Assembly (NCBI GenBank): GCA_046155815.1
Contig: JBJXFY010000225.1
Location: 1 to 20,423, forward strand
Source: JBJXFY01 sp046155815
Lineage (GTDB): Bacteria > Verrucomicrobiota > Verrucomicrobiia > Limisphaerales > CAIMTB01
Reading direction: 5' to 3'
DNA length: 20,423 bases
The notes beneath the pieces were generated by a model. That model was not told the origin of the DNA, made no database searches, and saw only the letters and a program-made list of their open reading frames with translations. A program made the position numbers and the translations under genes. This document shows, one piece after another, positions 1 to 7,805 of this stretch (the stretch's first letter is position 1; every line of letters starts with the position of its first letter).

Positions 1-986
<986 letters not shown>

Positions 987-1276
987 TGGATTCTTCCGGC
1001 CGACATCGTAGCAGCGGACGTGCTCAGCCGCAATGCACCCCGTGGCGGCGACGTCCTCGTCGCCGGGAGCGGGCGCCGCCCCCGCCGCGCGGGGGAGCGC
1101 CGCGGTTCCGGCAGTACCCCGTGCTCGTTCGTCATCGTCCCCGTGATCCGGCGAAGGATTGGGACTATGGGCAGAAACCCGGTTGAGGTGCTGCCCGGAG
1201 GGCGTCCGGCCGCGAACAACCGCCGCGGCGGCGTGCCGCGGATGCCTTCGGCGAAGAGGGCGTGGCCGCCACGGGA
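987..1276. other. Non-coding gap between tilS and ftsH
   Basis: These 290 bases hold no gene that I can support. Open frames here are short or are extensions of neighbours with arginine- and proline-rich translations typical of GC-rich shadow frames. Visible structure includes a perfect 8-bp stem with a 4-base loop at 1046-1065, a perfect 12-bp palindrome at 1220-1231, and a short hairpin at 1261-1273 just after the tilS stop. None is followed by a T-run, so no intrinsic terminator is evident. The gap probably carries the ftsH 5' leader, and perhaps its promoter, on the minus strand. No convincing -35/-10 pair was seen. Confidence 0.4.
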
Positions 1277-2596
1277 TCACGCTGGGCGCGACCAAATCCA
1301 GGCCACGGCCGCCGCCGGCTCGACCGCCACGGCGTGCGGCGCGGGCGGCAGACCCTCGACCCAGAACACGCGCCCGCCGGCATCGGCCGCGAGGACCCGT
1401 CGGCGGCGCTCGGCGGCGGGAACTTTGCGGTTCACGAAGATGTTCTGGAGCCTCGCCGGACGGGGCAGGCCGGGCATTTCAAAACGGTCGCCGGGACGCC
1501 AATGGCGGAGCAGCCAGCCGCCGCCCAGCACTGCAGATGCGAGGCGCAGCGGTTCCCCGCCGCAGGCCGGCCGCCAATCAAGGCGGAGGCCGCCGAACTC
1601 AAGGGTGCCCGCCGGCGTCGCTGGCACCCATCGTTCGGCTGGCCGAAACGCCGGCGCCGTCGGCGGCTCGGCCACGCGCCCCTCGGCGTCGCGCACGAAA
1701 CGCCTCCCGCCCGGCGCGTTCACGGGCCGGCCGGGCACAAGGCGCAGGGCCTCGATGACCTCAAACTCCTCCGGTCCCCGCAGCGCGCGGAGCTGCGCGC
1801 GGATCACGGCGCGCTGCACCGCGGCGTGCTGCGCGCCGAATCCGATGCCCGCCGCGTCCGCCAGCCAGGCCGCGGCGGCGGCGGCCACGTAATCCGCCTC
1901 CGCACCGGTGATCTCCGCGGCGCGCCCGAGCACCTCGCGCAGCGCGGGCTGGAAATCCGCGGTGAGGCGGGGAATGATCTCGCGCCGGAGCCGGTTGCGG
2001 GGAACGCGGCGGTCGGCGTTCGTCTCATCCTCGCGGAACGGCATCCCCTGCCCCGCTGCCCAGGCGGCGATTTCCGCCCGTGAAAGGCCGAGGAACGGCC
2101 GGACCAGCGTCAGGCCTGGCCCGCCGGGAAAGGGCGCGACCGGGGCCATCCCGCCGAGGCCCGCCCCGCCCGCGCCGCGGAGCAGGCGCAGCAGGACCAG
2201 CTCCGCCTGGTCGTCGGCATGATGCGCGGCGGCCACGAAGGCCGCGCCCGACTTCCGCGCCGCATCCGCGAGGAATTTCAGGCGCGCCGCGCGCGCCGCC
2301 GCCTCGGGCGCGAGGCCGCGGGGCCCGGCCATTCCCGGAACGCCCGTGCCGCGTTCGCAATTCAGGCCGAGGCGGCGGCACCAGTCCTCCACCAGCTCAC
2401 CGTCGAGCCGGCCCGCAGCGCCGCGCAGTCCGTGGTCGAAATGCGCCGCTCCGAGCCGCCACCCGCGCCCCGGCGCGAGCCGGTGCAGCGCGGTGAGCAG
2501 CGCCATCGAGTCACGCCCGCCGCTCACGGCAACGAGGCACCGCCCGCCGGCCGGCAGCCGAGCCTCGGCGGCGAGCCGGGCGAGGAAGGCATCCAC
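1277..2596 (-). CDS. tilS: tRNA(Ile)-lysidine synthetase TilS
   Basis: TilS uses ATP and lysine to convert cytidine-34 of the AUA-reading tRNA-Ile to lysidine, which switches its charging from Met to Ile. The protein has about 439 residues. The N-terminal PP-loop ATPase shows SGGRDS at 25-30, HFDHGLR at 52-58 and HHADDQAE at 125-132. The C-terminal domain has the TilS signature RPGDRF followed by a LQNIFVNRKVP-like stretch and ending FWVEGL. The start is taken as GTG at 2596-2594, which puts about 20 residues before the PP-loop as in known TilS proteins. No ATG lies nearby, and the frame remains open far upstream only as an antisense shadow of the transporter gene. The gap to the transporter stop is 56 bp, so co-transcription is possible. 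The gene is expected to be essential. Confidence 0.94.
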   Translation of the reverse strand: MDAFLARLAAEARLPAGGRCLVAVSGGRDSMALLTALHRLAPGRGWRLGAAHFDHGLRGAAGRLDGELVEDWCRRLGLNCERGTGVPGMAGPRGLAPEAAARAARLKFLADAARKSGAAFVAAAHHADDQAELVLLRLLRGAGGAGLGGMAPVAPFPGGPGLTLVRPFLGLSRAEIAAWAAGQGMPFREDETNADRRVPRNRLRREIIPRLTADFQPALREVLGRAAEITGAEADYVAAAAAAWLADAAGIGFGAQHAAVQRAVIRAQLRALRGPEEFEVIEALRLVPGRPVNAPGGRRFVRDAEGRVAEPPTAPAFRPAERWVPATPAGTLEFGGLRLDWRPACGGEPLRLASAVLGGGWLLRHWRPGDRFEMPGLPRPARLQNIFVNRKVPAAERRRRVLAADAGGRVFWVEGLPPAPHAVAVEPAAAVAWIWSRPA

Positions 2597-2652
2597 GCCG
2601 GGCAGCGTGCAGCCGCGCGGGGCTGAGCGCCAAGCCGGAGCGCGCCCGCCGT

Positions 2653-3921
2653 TCACGGCGGCAGCGGCCGGCCGCGCGTCTCGGGCGCAAGCCAGACGAT
2701 CGTCATGCCCACGACGTACACCATCACCAGCGCCCCGCCCGCCGCGGCGTAGCTCCCATCGAAGTTCCGCATCAGCGCGGGCATCTGCCACGCGCCAAGC
2801 GCCGCAAGGATGCGGCCGAAGTTGAAGGCCAGCCCCTGTCCCGTGGCCCGGACTCGCGTGGGGAAAAGCTCCGGCAGGTACAGCGGCAGCCAGCCATAGA
2901 ACGAAGCCGTCGTCAGGCCCGTGAGGAACACCATGATGACGAAGCGGCTGTTGTAGGCGCTGAAGCCGTGGAACAGCACGCTCGTCACCCCCAGCGCCGC
3001 CGCGCACAGCAGGAAATACGCATTCCGCCGGCCCAGCCGGGCGCCAAGGAAAGGCGCAATCAGGCAGCCGGCCGTCGCGCCCACGGACTGAGCGAGCTGG
3101 CTCATGGCCTTCACGCCGGGCTGGTCCCCGTCCGTCATCTGGTCCGCCCAGAGCGGGATCCACTGCACGATGCCCCATGTCACGATCAGCGGCACCGAGG
3201 ACAGTCCGATGGCAATGAGCAGCCGCCCGCGCAGCGCACGGCCGAGCAGCTCGCGCAACGGCCGTGCCAGCCCGCGTTCGGCCACGGCCGTCTTCCACCG
3301 CTCGGACTCCGGAACAAAGAGGCGGATGAAGAACGTGAGCAGCGCCGGGGCGGCCCCCACCAGCATCAGCCATCGCCACGAGTCCTGCGTGACCGGCACC
3401 GTCAGCGCGATCACCGCGATCAGGGCGTAGCCCACGTTGGCCGCCGCACCGATGAGCGCCGCCATGAGCGGACGCCGCAGGCCGGGCCAGGTCTCCATGA
3501 CGAGCGCGACGCCCAGCGCCCATTCGCCGCCCATGCCCAGCGCCGCCAGGAAACGCAGCCCGCCGAGCTGCCACGGCGCCTGCGCGAAGTAGCACGCGCC
3601 CGTCAGCAGCGAGTAGCACAGGATGCTCGCCGTCATCGCCCGCACGCGGCCGATGCGGTCGCCAAGCCACCCGAAAACCAGCCCGCCCAGGGCCGCGCCC
3701 AGCAGGAACAGCGCGGTGATGATGCCCATCCATTCCTGAACGTAGCCCTCGCCGACCCCGCCCGAGTTCGCCTGCATCGCCTGGAGTGCCGGCCGCGCCA
3801 CCAGCGGGAAGATGCCCATCTCCATCCCGTCGAACATCCAGCCGAGAAAAGCCGCGACGAGCGTCAGCTTCTGGGCACGGGTGACCGGCGGCGGAGCGGC
3901 GGGCTGGGGCACGCGCTGCAT
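2653..3921 (-). CDS. MFS transporter, sugar/organic-acid:H+ symporter type
   Basis: This is a twelve-helix major facilitator of the inner membrane, 422 residues from the ATG at 3921-3919. The loop after helix 2 has the family motif GWLGDRIGRVRAM at about 84-96. RFLAALGMGGEW at about 123-134 in the helix 4-5 region is typical of the sugar, aromatic-acid and sialate symporter branches. PESERW at 204-209 ends the first half. PTRVRATGQG at about 354-363 and the C-terminal PETRG at 413-417 support the same branch. The substrate cannot be read from sequence, and no catabolic genes flank it. A GTG at 3942 would add seven residues; neither start has a clear ribosome binding site, and I prefer the ATG. 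It is divergent from the lipoprotein gene and lies upstream of tilS on the same strand. Confidence 0.88.
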   Translation of the reverse strand: MQRVPQPAAPPPVTRAQKLTLVAAFLGWMFDGMEMGIFPLVARPALQAMQANSGGVGEGYVQEWMGIITALFLLGAALGGLVFGWLGDRIGRVRAMTASILCYSLLTGACYFAQAPWQLGGLRFLAALGMGGEWALGVALVMETWPGLRRPLMAALIGAAANVGYALIAVIALTVPVTQDSWRWLMLVGAAPALLTFFIRLFVPESERWKTAVAERGLARPLRELLGRALRGRLLIAIGLSSVPLIVTWGIVQWIPLWADQMTDGDQPGVKAMSQLAQSVGATAGCLIAPFLGARLGRRNAYFLLCAAALGVTSVLFHGFSAYNSRFVIMVFLTGLTTASFYGWLPLYLPELFPTRVRATGQGLAFNFGRILAALGAWQMPALMRNFDGSYAAAGGALVMVYVVGMTIVWLAPETRGRPLPP

Positions 3922-4108
3922 TTCAGGGAAGCCCTGCCACACGACTCAATGAGAAACGCCGACGATTGCGCGATTGACGCCCGCCCGCCGCTGATCGGCG
4001 TCGCTCCCGACGCCGGCCCCTTACGCCGCAGTTGCTGGCGAACCGCTTATCGTCTAGAGAGTCCTGGAGGCGGACGGTTTCCGCCCATCTCTTACCAAGC
4101 TCAAGCCC

Positions 4109-4564
4109 ATGAACAAACACACCACCCTCCTTGCCGGTCTCACCGGCGCCGTGCTCCTCGCCGGCTGCGGAGACTCCACCAACACCAGCGGCACCGGCAC
4201 CAGCGGCGGCGTGTCCGCCACGATCAGCGAAGCGACCGAGGCGGCCAAGAAAACCGCCTCCGACTCCGCGGCCGCCGTGGAAAAAACGGCCTCCGACGCC
4301 TCGGCAGCGGCCAAGAAGGCCACCGACGACGCGATGGCCGCCGTGAACACGCAGTATCAATCCGCCATCGAGTCGGTGAAGAAGCTCATCGCCGAGGGCA
4401 AGGGCACCGAGGCGATGTCCAAGCTCAAGGATCTCACCTCCAACCTCAAGCTCACCCCCGAGCAGAAGAAGATGGTGGATGACCTGATGGCCCAGGCGCA
4501 GAAGGCGCTGGCTGGCGGCGCGGACGCCGCCAAGAAGACCGTCGACAACCTGCTCAAGAAGTAG
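4109..4564 (+). CDS. Small Ala/Lys-rich lipoprotein with 11-residue helical repeats
   Basis: This is a predicted exported lipoprotein of 151 residues. A short signal peptide ends in the lipobox L-A-G-C, with the lipidated cysteine at residue 20, followed by a Ser/Thr/Gly-rich linker to about residue 35. Residues 45-77 form three tandem 11-mers of pattern A-A/V-K/E-K-T/A-A/T-S/D-D followed by small residues (45-55, 56-66, 67-77), an amphipathic helix of the LEA-like or apolipoprotein-like kind. A second charged helical stretch covers about 83-150 and ends in lysines. There is no enzymatic motif. A periplasmic or outer-membrane-anchored structural or stress role is an inference. The ATG at 4109 has no obvious ribosome binding site, and a 6-bp hairpin lies at 4069-4085 in the leader. 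Its neighbours give no functional hint. Confidence 0.82.
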   Translation: MNKHTTLLAGLTGAVLLAGCGDSTNTSGTGTSGGVSATISEATEAAKKTASDSAAAVEKTASDASAAAKKATDDAMAAVNTQYQSAIESVKKLIAEGKGTEAMSKLKDLTSNLKLTPEQKKMVDDLMAQAQKALAGGADAAKKTVDNLLKK

Positions 4565-4612
4565 CCGTTCCACGGAGCGCACCAGCTTCGCCCTCATCCT
4601 CCTCGTCGTCGT

Positions 4613-4657
4613 CGTCCTCGAAACCCCGGCCCATCGAGGATGACGAGGACGGCCGGG
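4613..4657. terminator. Possible bidirectional terminator between convergent genes
   Basis: The lipoprotein gene and dtd converge here. CGTCCTCG at 4613-4620 pairs with CGAGGACG at 4644-4651. An alternative 7-bp stem joins 4625-4631 with 4651-4657. There is no clean T-run on either side, so this is only a positional candidate. The surrounding CTC/GTC triplet run also gives an Asp/Glu-rich shadow reading on the minus strand. Confidence 0.25.
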
Positions 4658-4708
4658 AACGATGCGGCTGCCCGGTTTTCGGAGCATTCACCCGGCCTGT
4701 CGCCCGCC

Positions 4709-5161
4709 TCACTCCGGGTCGCGCGTGTCCATCAAGATCGTGACCGGCCCGTCGTTCACGAGTTCCACCTGCATGTCCGCGCCGAACGCGCCGCTCCCGA
4801 CGCCTTGGCCCAGCCCGGCTTCGGGCAGCGCGAGGAATTCCTCGTAACGCGGGATGGCGCCCGCCGGGCGCGCGGCACGGGTGAACGAGGGTCGGTTCCC
4901 CTTGCGCGTGCTGGCGAAGAGCGTGAACTGGCTGACCACCAGCACGCGCCCGCCCGCCTCCGTCACGCTGCGGTTCATCAGGCCCCGCTCGTCGGCAAAG
5001 ATCCGCAGCCGGGCAATCTTGTCCGCGAGCCACTGCGCGTCGCCCGCGGTGTCGGCTTCCTCGACCGCCAGCAGCACGAGCAACCCGGGACCGATGGCGG
5101 CGCAGGTCTCGCCCGCGACGGTCACCCTTGCGCGGGTGACGCGTTGGATGACGGCGCGCAT
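4709..5161 (-). CDS. dtd: D-aminoacyl-tRNA deacylase
   Basis: Dtd hydrolyses D-amino acids, and Gly mischarged on tRNA-Ala, from tRNA, acting as a chirality checkpoint in translation. The protein has 150 residues, the usual length. It begins MRAVIQRV, the hallmark N-terminus, which fixes the start at the ATG at 5161-5159 even though no ribosome binding site is visible and the frame is open further upstream. The active-site strand SQFTLFA is at 77-83, and NDGPVT, carrying the Gly-cisPro motif, is at 136-141. MNRSV at about 62-66 is also typical. It stands alone on the minus strand between the plus-strand lipoprotein and glnA genes, divergent from glnA. Confidence 0.96.
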   Translation of the reverse strand: MRAVIQRVTRARVTVAGETCAAIGPGLLVLLAVEEADTAGDAQWLADKIARLRIFADERGLMNRSVTEAGGRVLVVSQFTLFASTRKGNRPSFTRAARPAGAIPRYEEFLALPEAGLGQGVGSGAFGADMQVELVNDGPVTILMDTRDPE

Positions 5162-5162
5162 C

Positions 5163-5211
5163 GTGGGAGGAAGCGGCGTAACCGACCGGCTTCCAAGCCG
5201 GAACTTCCCAC
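5163..5211. repeat. Nested inverted repeat in the dtd-glnA divergent gap
   Basis: GTGGGA at 5163-5168 pairs with TCCCAC at 5206-5211. Inside it, CCGGCT at 5186-5191 pairs with AGCCGG at 5196-5201 around a 4-base loop. It abuts the dtd start codon, so it would lie in the dtd leader. It could be an operator, an RNA hairpin or chance in GC-rich DNA. The rest of the 272-base gap to glnA shows a TTGACA at 5253-5258 but no matching -10 box. Confidence 0.35.
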
Positions 5212-5433
5212 GCGCGTCCAACTCGGGGCGTTTTTTGGGCGGGCTGCGTCCGTTGACACGAACTGGGCAACTTGCAACAGGCCGGCCGGGATGGGCTCCA
5301 CCGCGGATGGCCCGTGGGCCGCCCGGCGGCTCCGTCTTCGGGGGACTTCTTCCCATCACGCGCCGCGGGCATCCGACCTGCTTCGCCGGTTTCACTTCAG
5401 GAACGACCTGACCAAACCACCCGATCCACATCC

Positions 5434-6456
5434 ATGGCGAAGTACAAACTGGAATACCTCTGGCTCGACGGCTACGAACCCGTTCCCAACCTCCGCGGCA
5501 AGACCCAGATCAAGGAGTTCGACGACTTCCCCAAGCTTGAACAGCTCCCCATGTGGGGCTTCGACGGGAGTTCCACCCGGCAGGCCGAGGGCAGGAGCTC
5601 GGACTGCCTGCTCAAACCCGTGTCCGTCTATCCGGACAGCACCCGGAATCACGGCGTGCTGGTGATGTGCGAGGTGATGATGCCGGACGGCAAGACCCCG
5701 CACCCGAGCAACAGCCGCGCGACGATCTTGGACGACCCGGATGCCTGGTTCGGCTTCGAACAGGAATATTTCCTCTATCGGAACGGCAAGCCCCTCGGCT
5801 TTCCGGACAGCGGCTTTCCCTTCCCACAGGGGCTTTACTACACCGGCGTCGGCTACGACGCCGTCGGCGACATCGCCCGCCAGATCGTCGAGGAACACCT
5901 CGACCTTTGCCTCGACGCGGGCATCAACCATGAGGGCATCAACGCCGAGGTGGCCAAGGGACAGTGGGAGTTCCAGATCTTCGGCAAGGGCTCCAAGTCC
6001 GCCGCCGACCAGATGTGGGTGGCGCGCTACCTCATGATGCGCCTCTGCGAGAAGTACGAGGTGGACGTGAACTGGCACTGCAAACCGCTCGGCAAGGACG
6101 TGGACTGGAACGGCTCGGGCATGCACTCAAACTTCTCGACCAAACACATGCGCGAGGTCGGCGGCCAGGCCTACTTCGAGGCGCTGATGGCCGCCTTCGA
6201 CCAGTACAAGAACGAGCACATCGCCGTGTACGGCCCGGACAACCATCTCCGCCTGACCGGCCTCCACGAGACGCAGTCCATTGACAAGTTCAACTACGGC
6301 GTCGCCAACCGCGGCGCCTCGATCCGCGTGCCTCACAGCTTCGTGAACAACGGCTACAAGGGCTACCTCGAGGACCGCCGCCCCAACTCCCAAGGAGACC
6401 CGTACAAGATCGCCAGCCGCATCCTGCAAACCATTGCCACGGTGCCGCTGAAGTGA
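5434..6456 (+). CDS. glnA: Glutamine synthetase type II (eukaryotic-like GSII)
   Basis: The enzyme makes glutamine from glutamate, ammonium and ATP in the cytosol and is the entry point for nitrogen assimilation. Its 340 residues match the compact GSII class rather than the roughly 470-residue bacterial GSI. The beta-grasp domain has WGFDGSSTRQAEG from residue 41. The catalytic domain has WFGFEQEYF at 105-113 with metal-binding glutamates at 109 and 111, GINAEVAKGQWEFQ at 168-181, the NGSGMHSNFST loop at 226-236 with His-231, NHLRLTG at 270-276, NRGASIRVP at 292-300 and YLEDRRPNSQGDPY at 311-324. All expected catalytic residues appear present. GSII lacks the adenylylation tyrosine region of GSI, so control by GlnE is not expected. 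The ATG at 5434 starts at the conserved MAKYKLEYLWLDGY; no ribosome binding site is evident. No amt, glnB or ntr genes are adjacent. Confidence 0.97.
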   Translation: MAKYKLEYLWLDGYEPVPNLRGKTQIKEFDDFPKLEQLPMWGFDGSSTRQAEGRSSDCLLKPVSVYPDSTRNHGVLVMCEVMMPDGKTPHPSNSRATILDDPDAWFGFEQEYFLYRNGKPLGFPDSGFPFPQGLYYTGVGYDAVGDIARQIVEEHLDLCLDAGINHEGINAEVAKGQWEFQIFGKGSKSAADQMWVARYLMMRLCEKYEVDVNWHCKPLGKDVDWNGSGMHSNFSTKHMREVGGQAYFEALMAAFDQYKNEHIAVYGPDNHLRLTGLHETQSIDKFNYGVANRGASIRVPHSFVNNGYKGYLEDRRPNSQGDPYKIASRILQTIATVPLK

Positions 6457-6602
6457 CGGGGCGCAGCGCAGGCGGCGGACCGCCCCTCCCTGAACCAGCG
6501 AGGGGACGTCGATCCGTCCACCTTCGGGCAAGGCGGGAGCACACCCCGCCCCCCCGCTCAGTAGGAGTCCGGAGAACCAACGGGCCGGCCAAGGGACCAC
6601 GA

Positions 6603-6636
6603 CGGCGCGGAGCGCAGGCTCCGCGCCGATTGTTTT
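6603..6636 (+). terminator. Intrinsic terminator after glnA
   Basis: A perfect 10-bp GC-rich stem (6603-6612 with 6619-6628) around a 6-base loop is followed by ATTGTTTT. It lies about 147 bases after the glnA stop and before the rpsB leader, so it probably ends the glnA transcript. The tail is less than ideal. Confidence 0.6.
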
Positions 6637-6645
6637 CCGGCGCGG

Positions 6646-6673
6646 GGAATGAACGGCCCGGAATGAACGGCCC
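6646..6673. repeat. Exact 14-bp tandem duplication
   Basis: The unit GGAATGAACGGCCC occurs twice in a row, at 6646-6659 and 6660-6673, with no mismatch. It lies right after the glnA terminator. It looks like a recent replication-slippage duplication, or two copies of a binding site. Confidence 0.8.
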
Positions 6674-6841
6674 GATCAACCGGCCACGACCGGCAGGGCC
6701 CCGGCACGAGGCCCGAGCCGTCCCGCCTCAGTGCAACTTCAAGGTTGCCGGAACCCTGCCGGCAGCTACCTTGGCGGCTCCTTCCAACCGGGTCTTCCGG
6801 TTGAGAGGGACAAACGGCCTCACTGTCGCGTCCGGATGGAC

Positions 6842-6890
6842 GTGGCCGCGGCCACAACCACACCTGACTGAAATCCCCAGTTCCGGGGGA
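6842..6890 (+). promoter_or_regulatory. Palindromes in the rpsB leader, candidate S2 autoregulatory RNA
   Basis: The perfect 14-bp palindrome GTGGCCGCGGCCAC (6842-6855) and the stem TCCCC/GGGGA (6874-6878 with 6886-6890) lie 50-95 bases before the rpsB start. In several phyla S2 binds its own mRNA leader and represses rpsB-tsf. The position fits such an element, but I recognise no specific known leader class. Confidence 0.3.
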
Positions 6891-6924
6891 TGCCGCCCGC
6901 GGCCCTGCCGTCCAGCGGTGATAC

Positions 6925-6940
6925 CAGGAACAACTGCTTG
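6925..6940 (+). promoter_or_regulatory. Ribosome binding site that sets a TTG start for rpsB
   Basis: AGGAA at 6925-6929 stands 8 bases before the TTG at 6938-6940, an ideal Shine-Dalgarno spacing. The upstream in-frame ATG at 6890 follows a G-run directly with no spacing and would add 16 residues unlike any S2 N-terminus. The TTG is therefore preferred. Confidence 0.7.
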
Positions 6941-7723
6941 ACGATCGGCATCAAAGAACTGCTCGAGGCGGGAGTCCATTTCGGACATCAGACCCGCCGG
7001 TGGAACCCGAAGATGAAGCGCTTCATCTTCGAGGCGCGAAACGGCATCCACATCATTGACCTCAGCCAGACGGCCATCCAGCTCCAGGCCGCCTGCAACT
7101 TCCTCGAGAACGCCGCCCGCCAGGGGCAGAACATCCTCTTCATCGGCACGAAGAAGCAGGCCCAGAGCGCCGTACGCGACTCCGCCATCGCCTGCGCCTC
7201 CATGCACGTCACCGAGCGCTGGTTGGGCGGCACGCTCACCAACCTCTCCACAGTGCGCCGCTCCATCGAGCGCATGAACGAGATCGAGCGCATGGAGGCC
7301 GACGGCTCGCTCGCCCGGTACGTCAAGCAGGAGCAGTCCATGATCCGCCGTGAGCATGCCCGCCTGAAGAAGAACCTCGACGGCATCCGCACGCTCCAGA
7401 AGCAGCCGGACGTCATCTTCATCGTGGACGTGAAGCGCGAGCACAACGCCGTCGCCGAAGGCCGCCGTCTCGGCATCCCCATCGTCGCCATCGTGGACAC
7501 CAACTGCGATCCGGACCAGGTGGACCACCCCATCGCCGGCAATGACGATGCCATCCGCTCGCTCCGGCTCATTCTCGCCACCGTGACCGAGGCCATCGCG
7601 CGCGGCCGGGCCGAATACGAGGCCAAGTACGCCCGGAAGAAGGACAAGGACGCCGCCCCCGAGGCCGCACCCGCCCCGGCCCCTGATCCGGCCGTCGAAC
7701 CCACCGCGCCCGTCGCCGCCTAG
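6938..7723 (+). CDS. rpsB: 30S ribosomal protein S2
   Basis: S2 binds late to the 30S subunit, together with S1, near the mRNA exit side. The protein has 261 residues from the TTG start. The S2 signatures are GVHFGHQTRRWNPKM at 12-26, RNGIHIIDL at about 34-42, RWLGGTLTN at 94-102 and the DPDQVDHPIAGNDDAIRS-type region in the second half. The C-terminal 25 or so residues after a Lys/Asp-rich stretch are Ala/Pro-rich and probably disordered, a lineage-specific tail. It is followed by an intrinsic terminator and then tsf, the usual rpsB-tsf order. The TTG start with a good Shine-Dalgarno sequence may tune its expression. The family is certain; the start is fairly sure. Confidence 0.96.
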   Translation: MTIGIKELLEAGVHFGHQTRRWNPKMKRFIFEARNGIHIIDLSQTAIQLQAACNFLENAARQGQNILFIGTKKQAQSAVRDSAIACASMHVTERWLGGTLTNLSTVRRSIERMNEIERMEADGSLARYVKQEQSMIRREHARLKKNLDGIRTLQKQPDVIFIVDVKREHNAVAEGRRLGIPIVAIVDTNCDPDQVDHPIAGNDDAIRSLRLILATVTEAIARGRAEYEAKYARKKDKDAAPEAAPAPAPDPAVEPTAPVAA

Positions 7724-7740
7724 GGATTTTCCATCCATCC

Positions 7741-7779
7741 GCCGGGCGGTGGCCAGCCAGCCGCCGCCCGGCCTTTTTT
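7741..7779 (+). terminator. Strong intrinsic terminator or attenuator between rpsB and tsf
   Basis: A 13-bp stem (7741-7753 with 7760-7772, one G-T pair) has a 6-base loop and is followed by C and six T. It begins 18 bases after the rpsB stop and ends 26 bases before the tsf ATG. It should end or partly attenuate the rpsB transcript and so set the S2:EF-Ts ratio. An attenuator-like structure at the same place is known in E. coli. Confidence 0.85.
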
Positions 7780-7805
7780 CGTCAACCGCCAACCCCATTC
7801 CTGCC

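Larger units (their letters stand above)
6457..6937. other. 481-base non-coding region between glnA and rpsB
   Basis: No protein gene is supported here. In order it holds: a hairpin-forming stretch just after glnA; a strong stem with a T-rich tail at 6603-6636, the likely glnA terminator; two exact 14-bp tandem copies at 6646-6673; and then the rpsB upstream region. The last part contains GCCGG and CCGGC arms near 6747-6763, a perfect 14-bp palindrome at 6842-6855 and a TCCCC/GGGGA hairpin at 6874-6890. A weak promoter-like pair, TTGCCG at 6745-6750 and TACCTT at 6767-6772 with a 16-base spacer, could drive rpsB and would give a leader of about 160 bases. Confidence 0.5.

Noticed and set aside
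2597..3733. Apparent N-terminal extension of TilS giving an 818-residue minus-strand protein
   Set aside because: The extra part is an out-of-frame reading of the transporter gene on the same strand; it has no family features, and TilS proteins start close to their PP-loop.
2968..4482. A 504-residue plus-strand open frame
   Set aside because: It is antisense to the MFS transporter and runs out of frame through the lipoprotein gene; the translation is Arg/His/Gln-rich with no domain.
4554..4634. A 26-residue minus-strand reading with a run of Asp and Glu
   Set aside because: It comes from a CTC/GTC triplet tract in the convergent gap, has no ribosome binding site and overlaps the end of the lipoprotein gene. 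It is more likely low-complexity DNA than a gene.
5253..5281. TTGACA as a -35 box for glnA
   Set aside because: The hexamer is perfect, but the sequence at 16-18 bases spacing (around AACAGG) does not resemble a -10 box. No sigma-54 GG/GC pair with correct spacing was found either.
6890..6937. ATG at 6890 as the rpsB start
   Set aside because: It adds 16 residues not found in S2 proteins and lacks a spaced ribosome binding site, while the TTG at 6938 has one and gives the conserved N-terminus.
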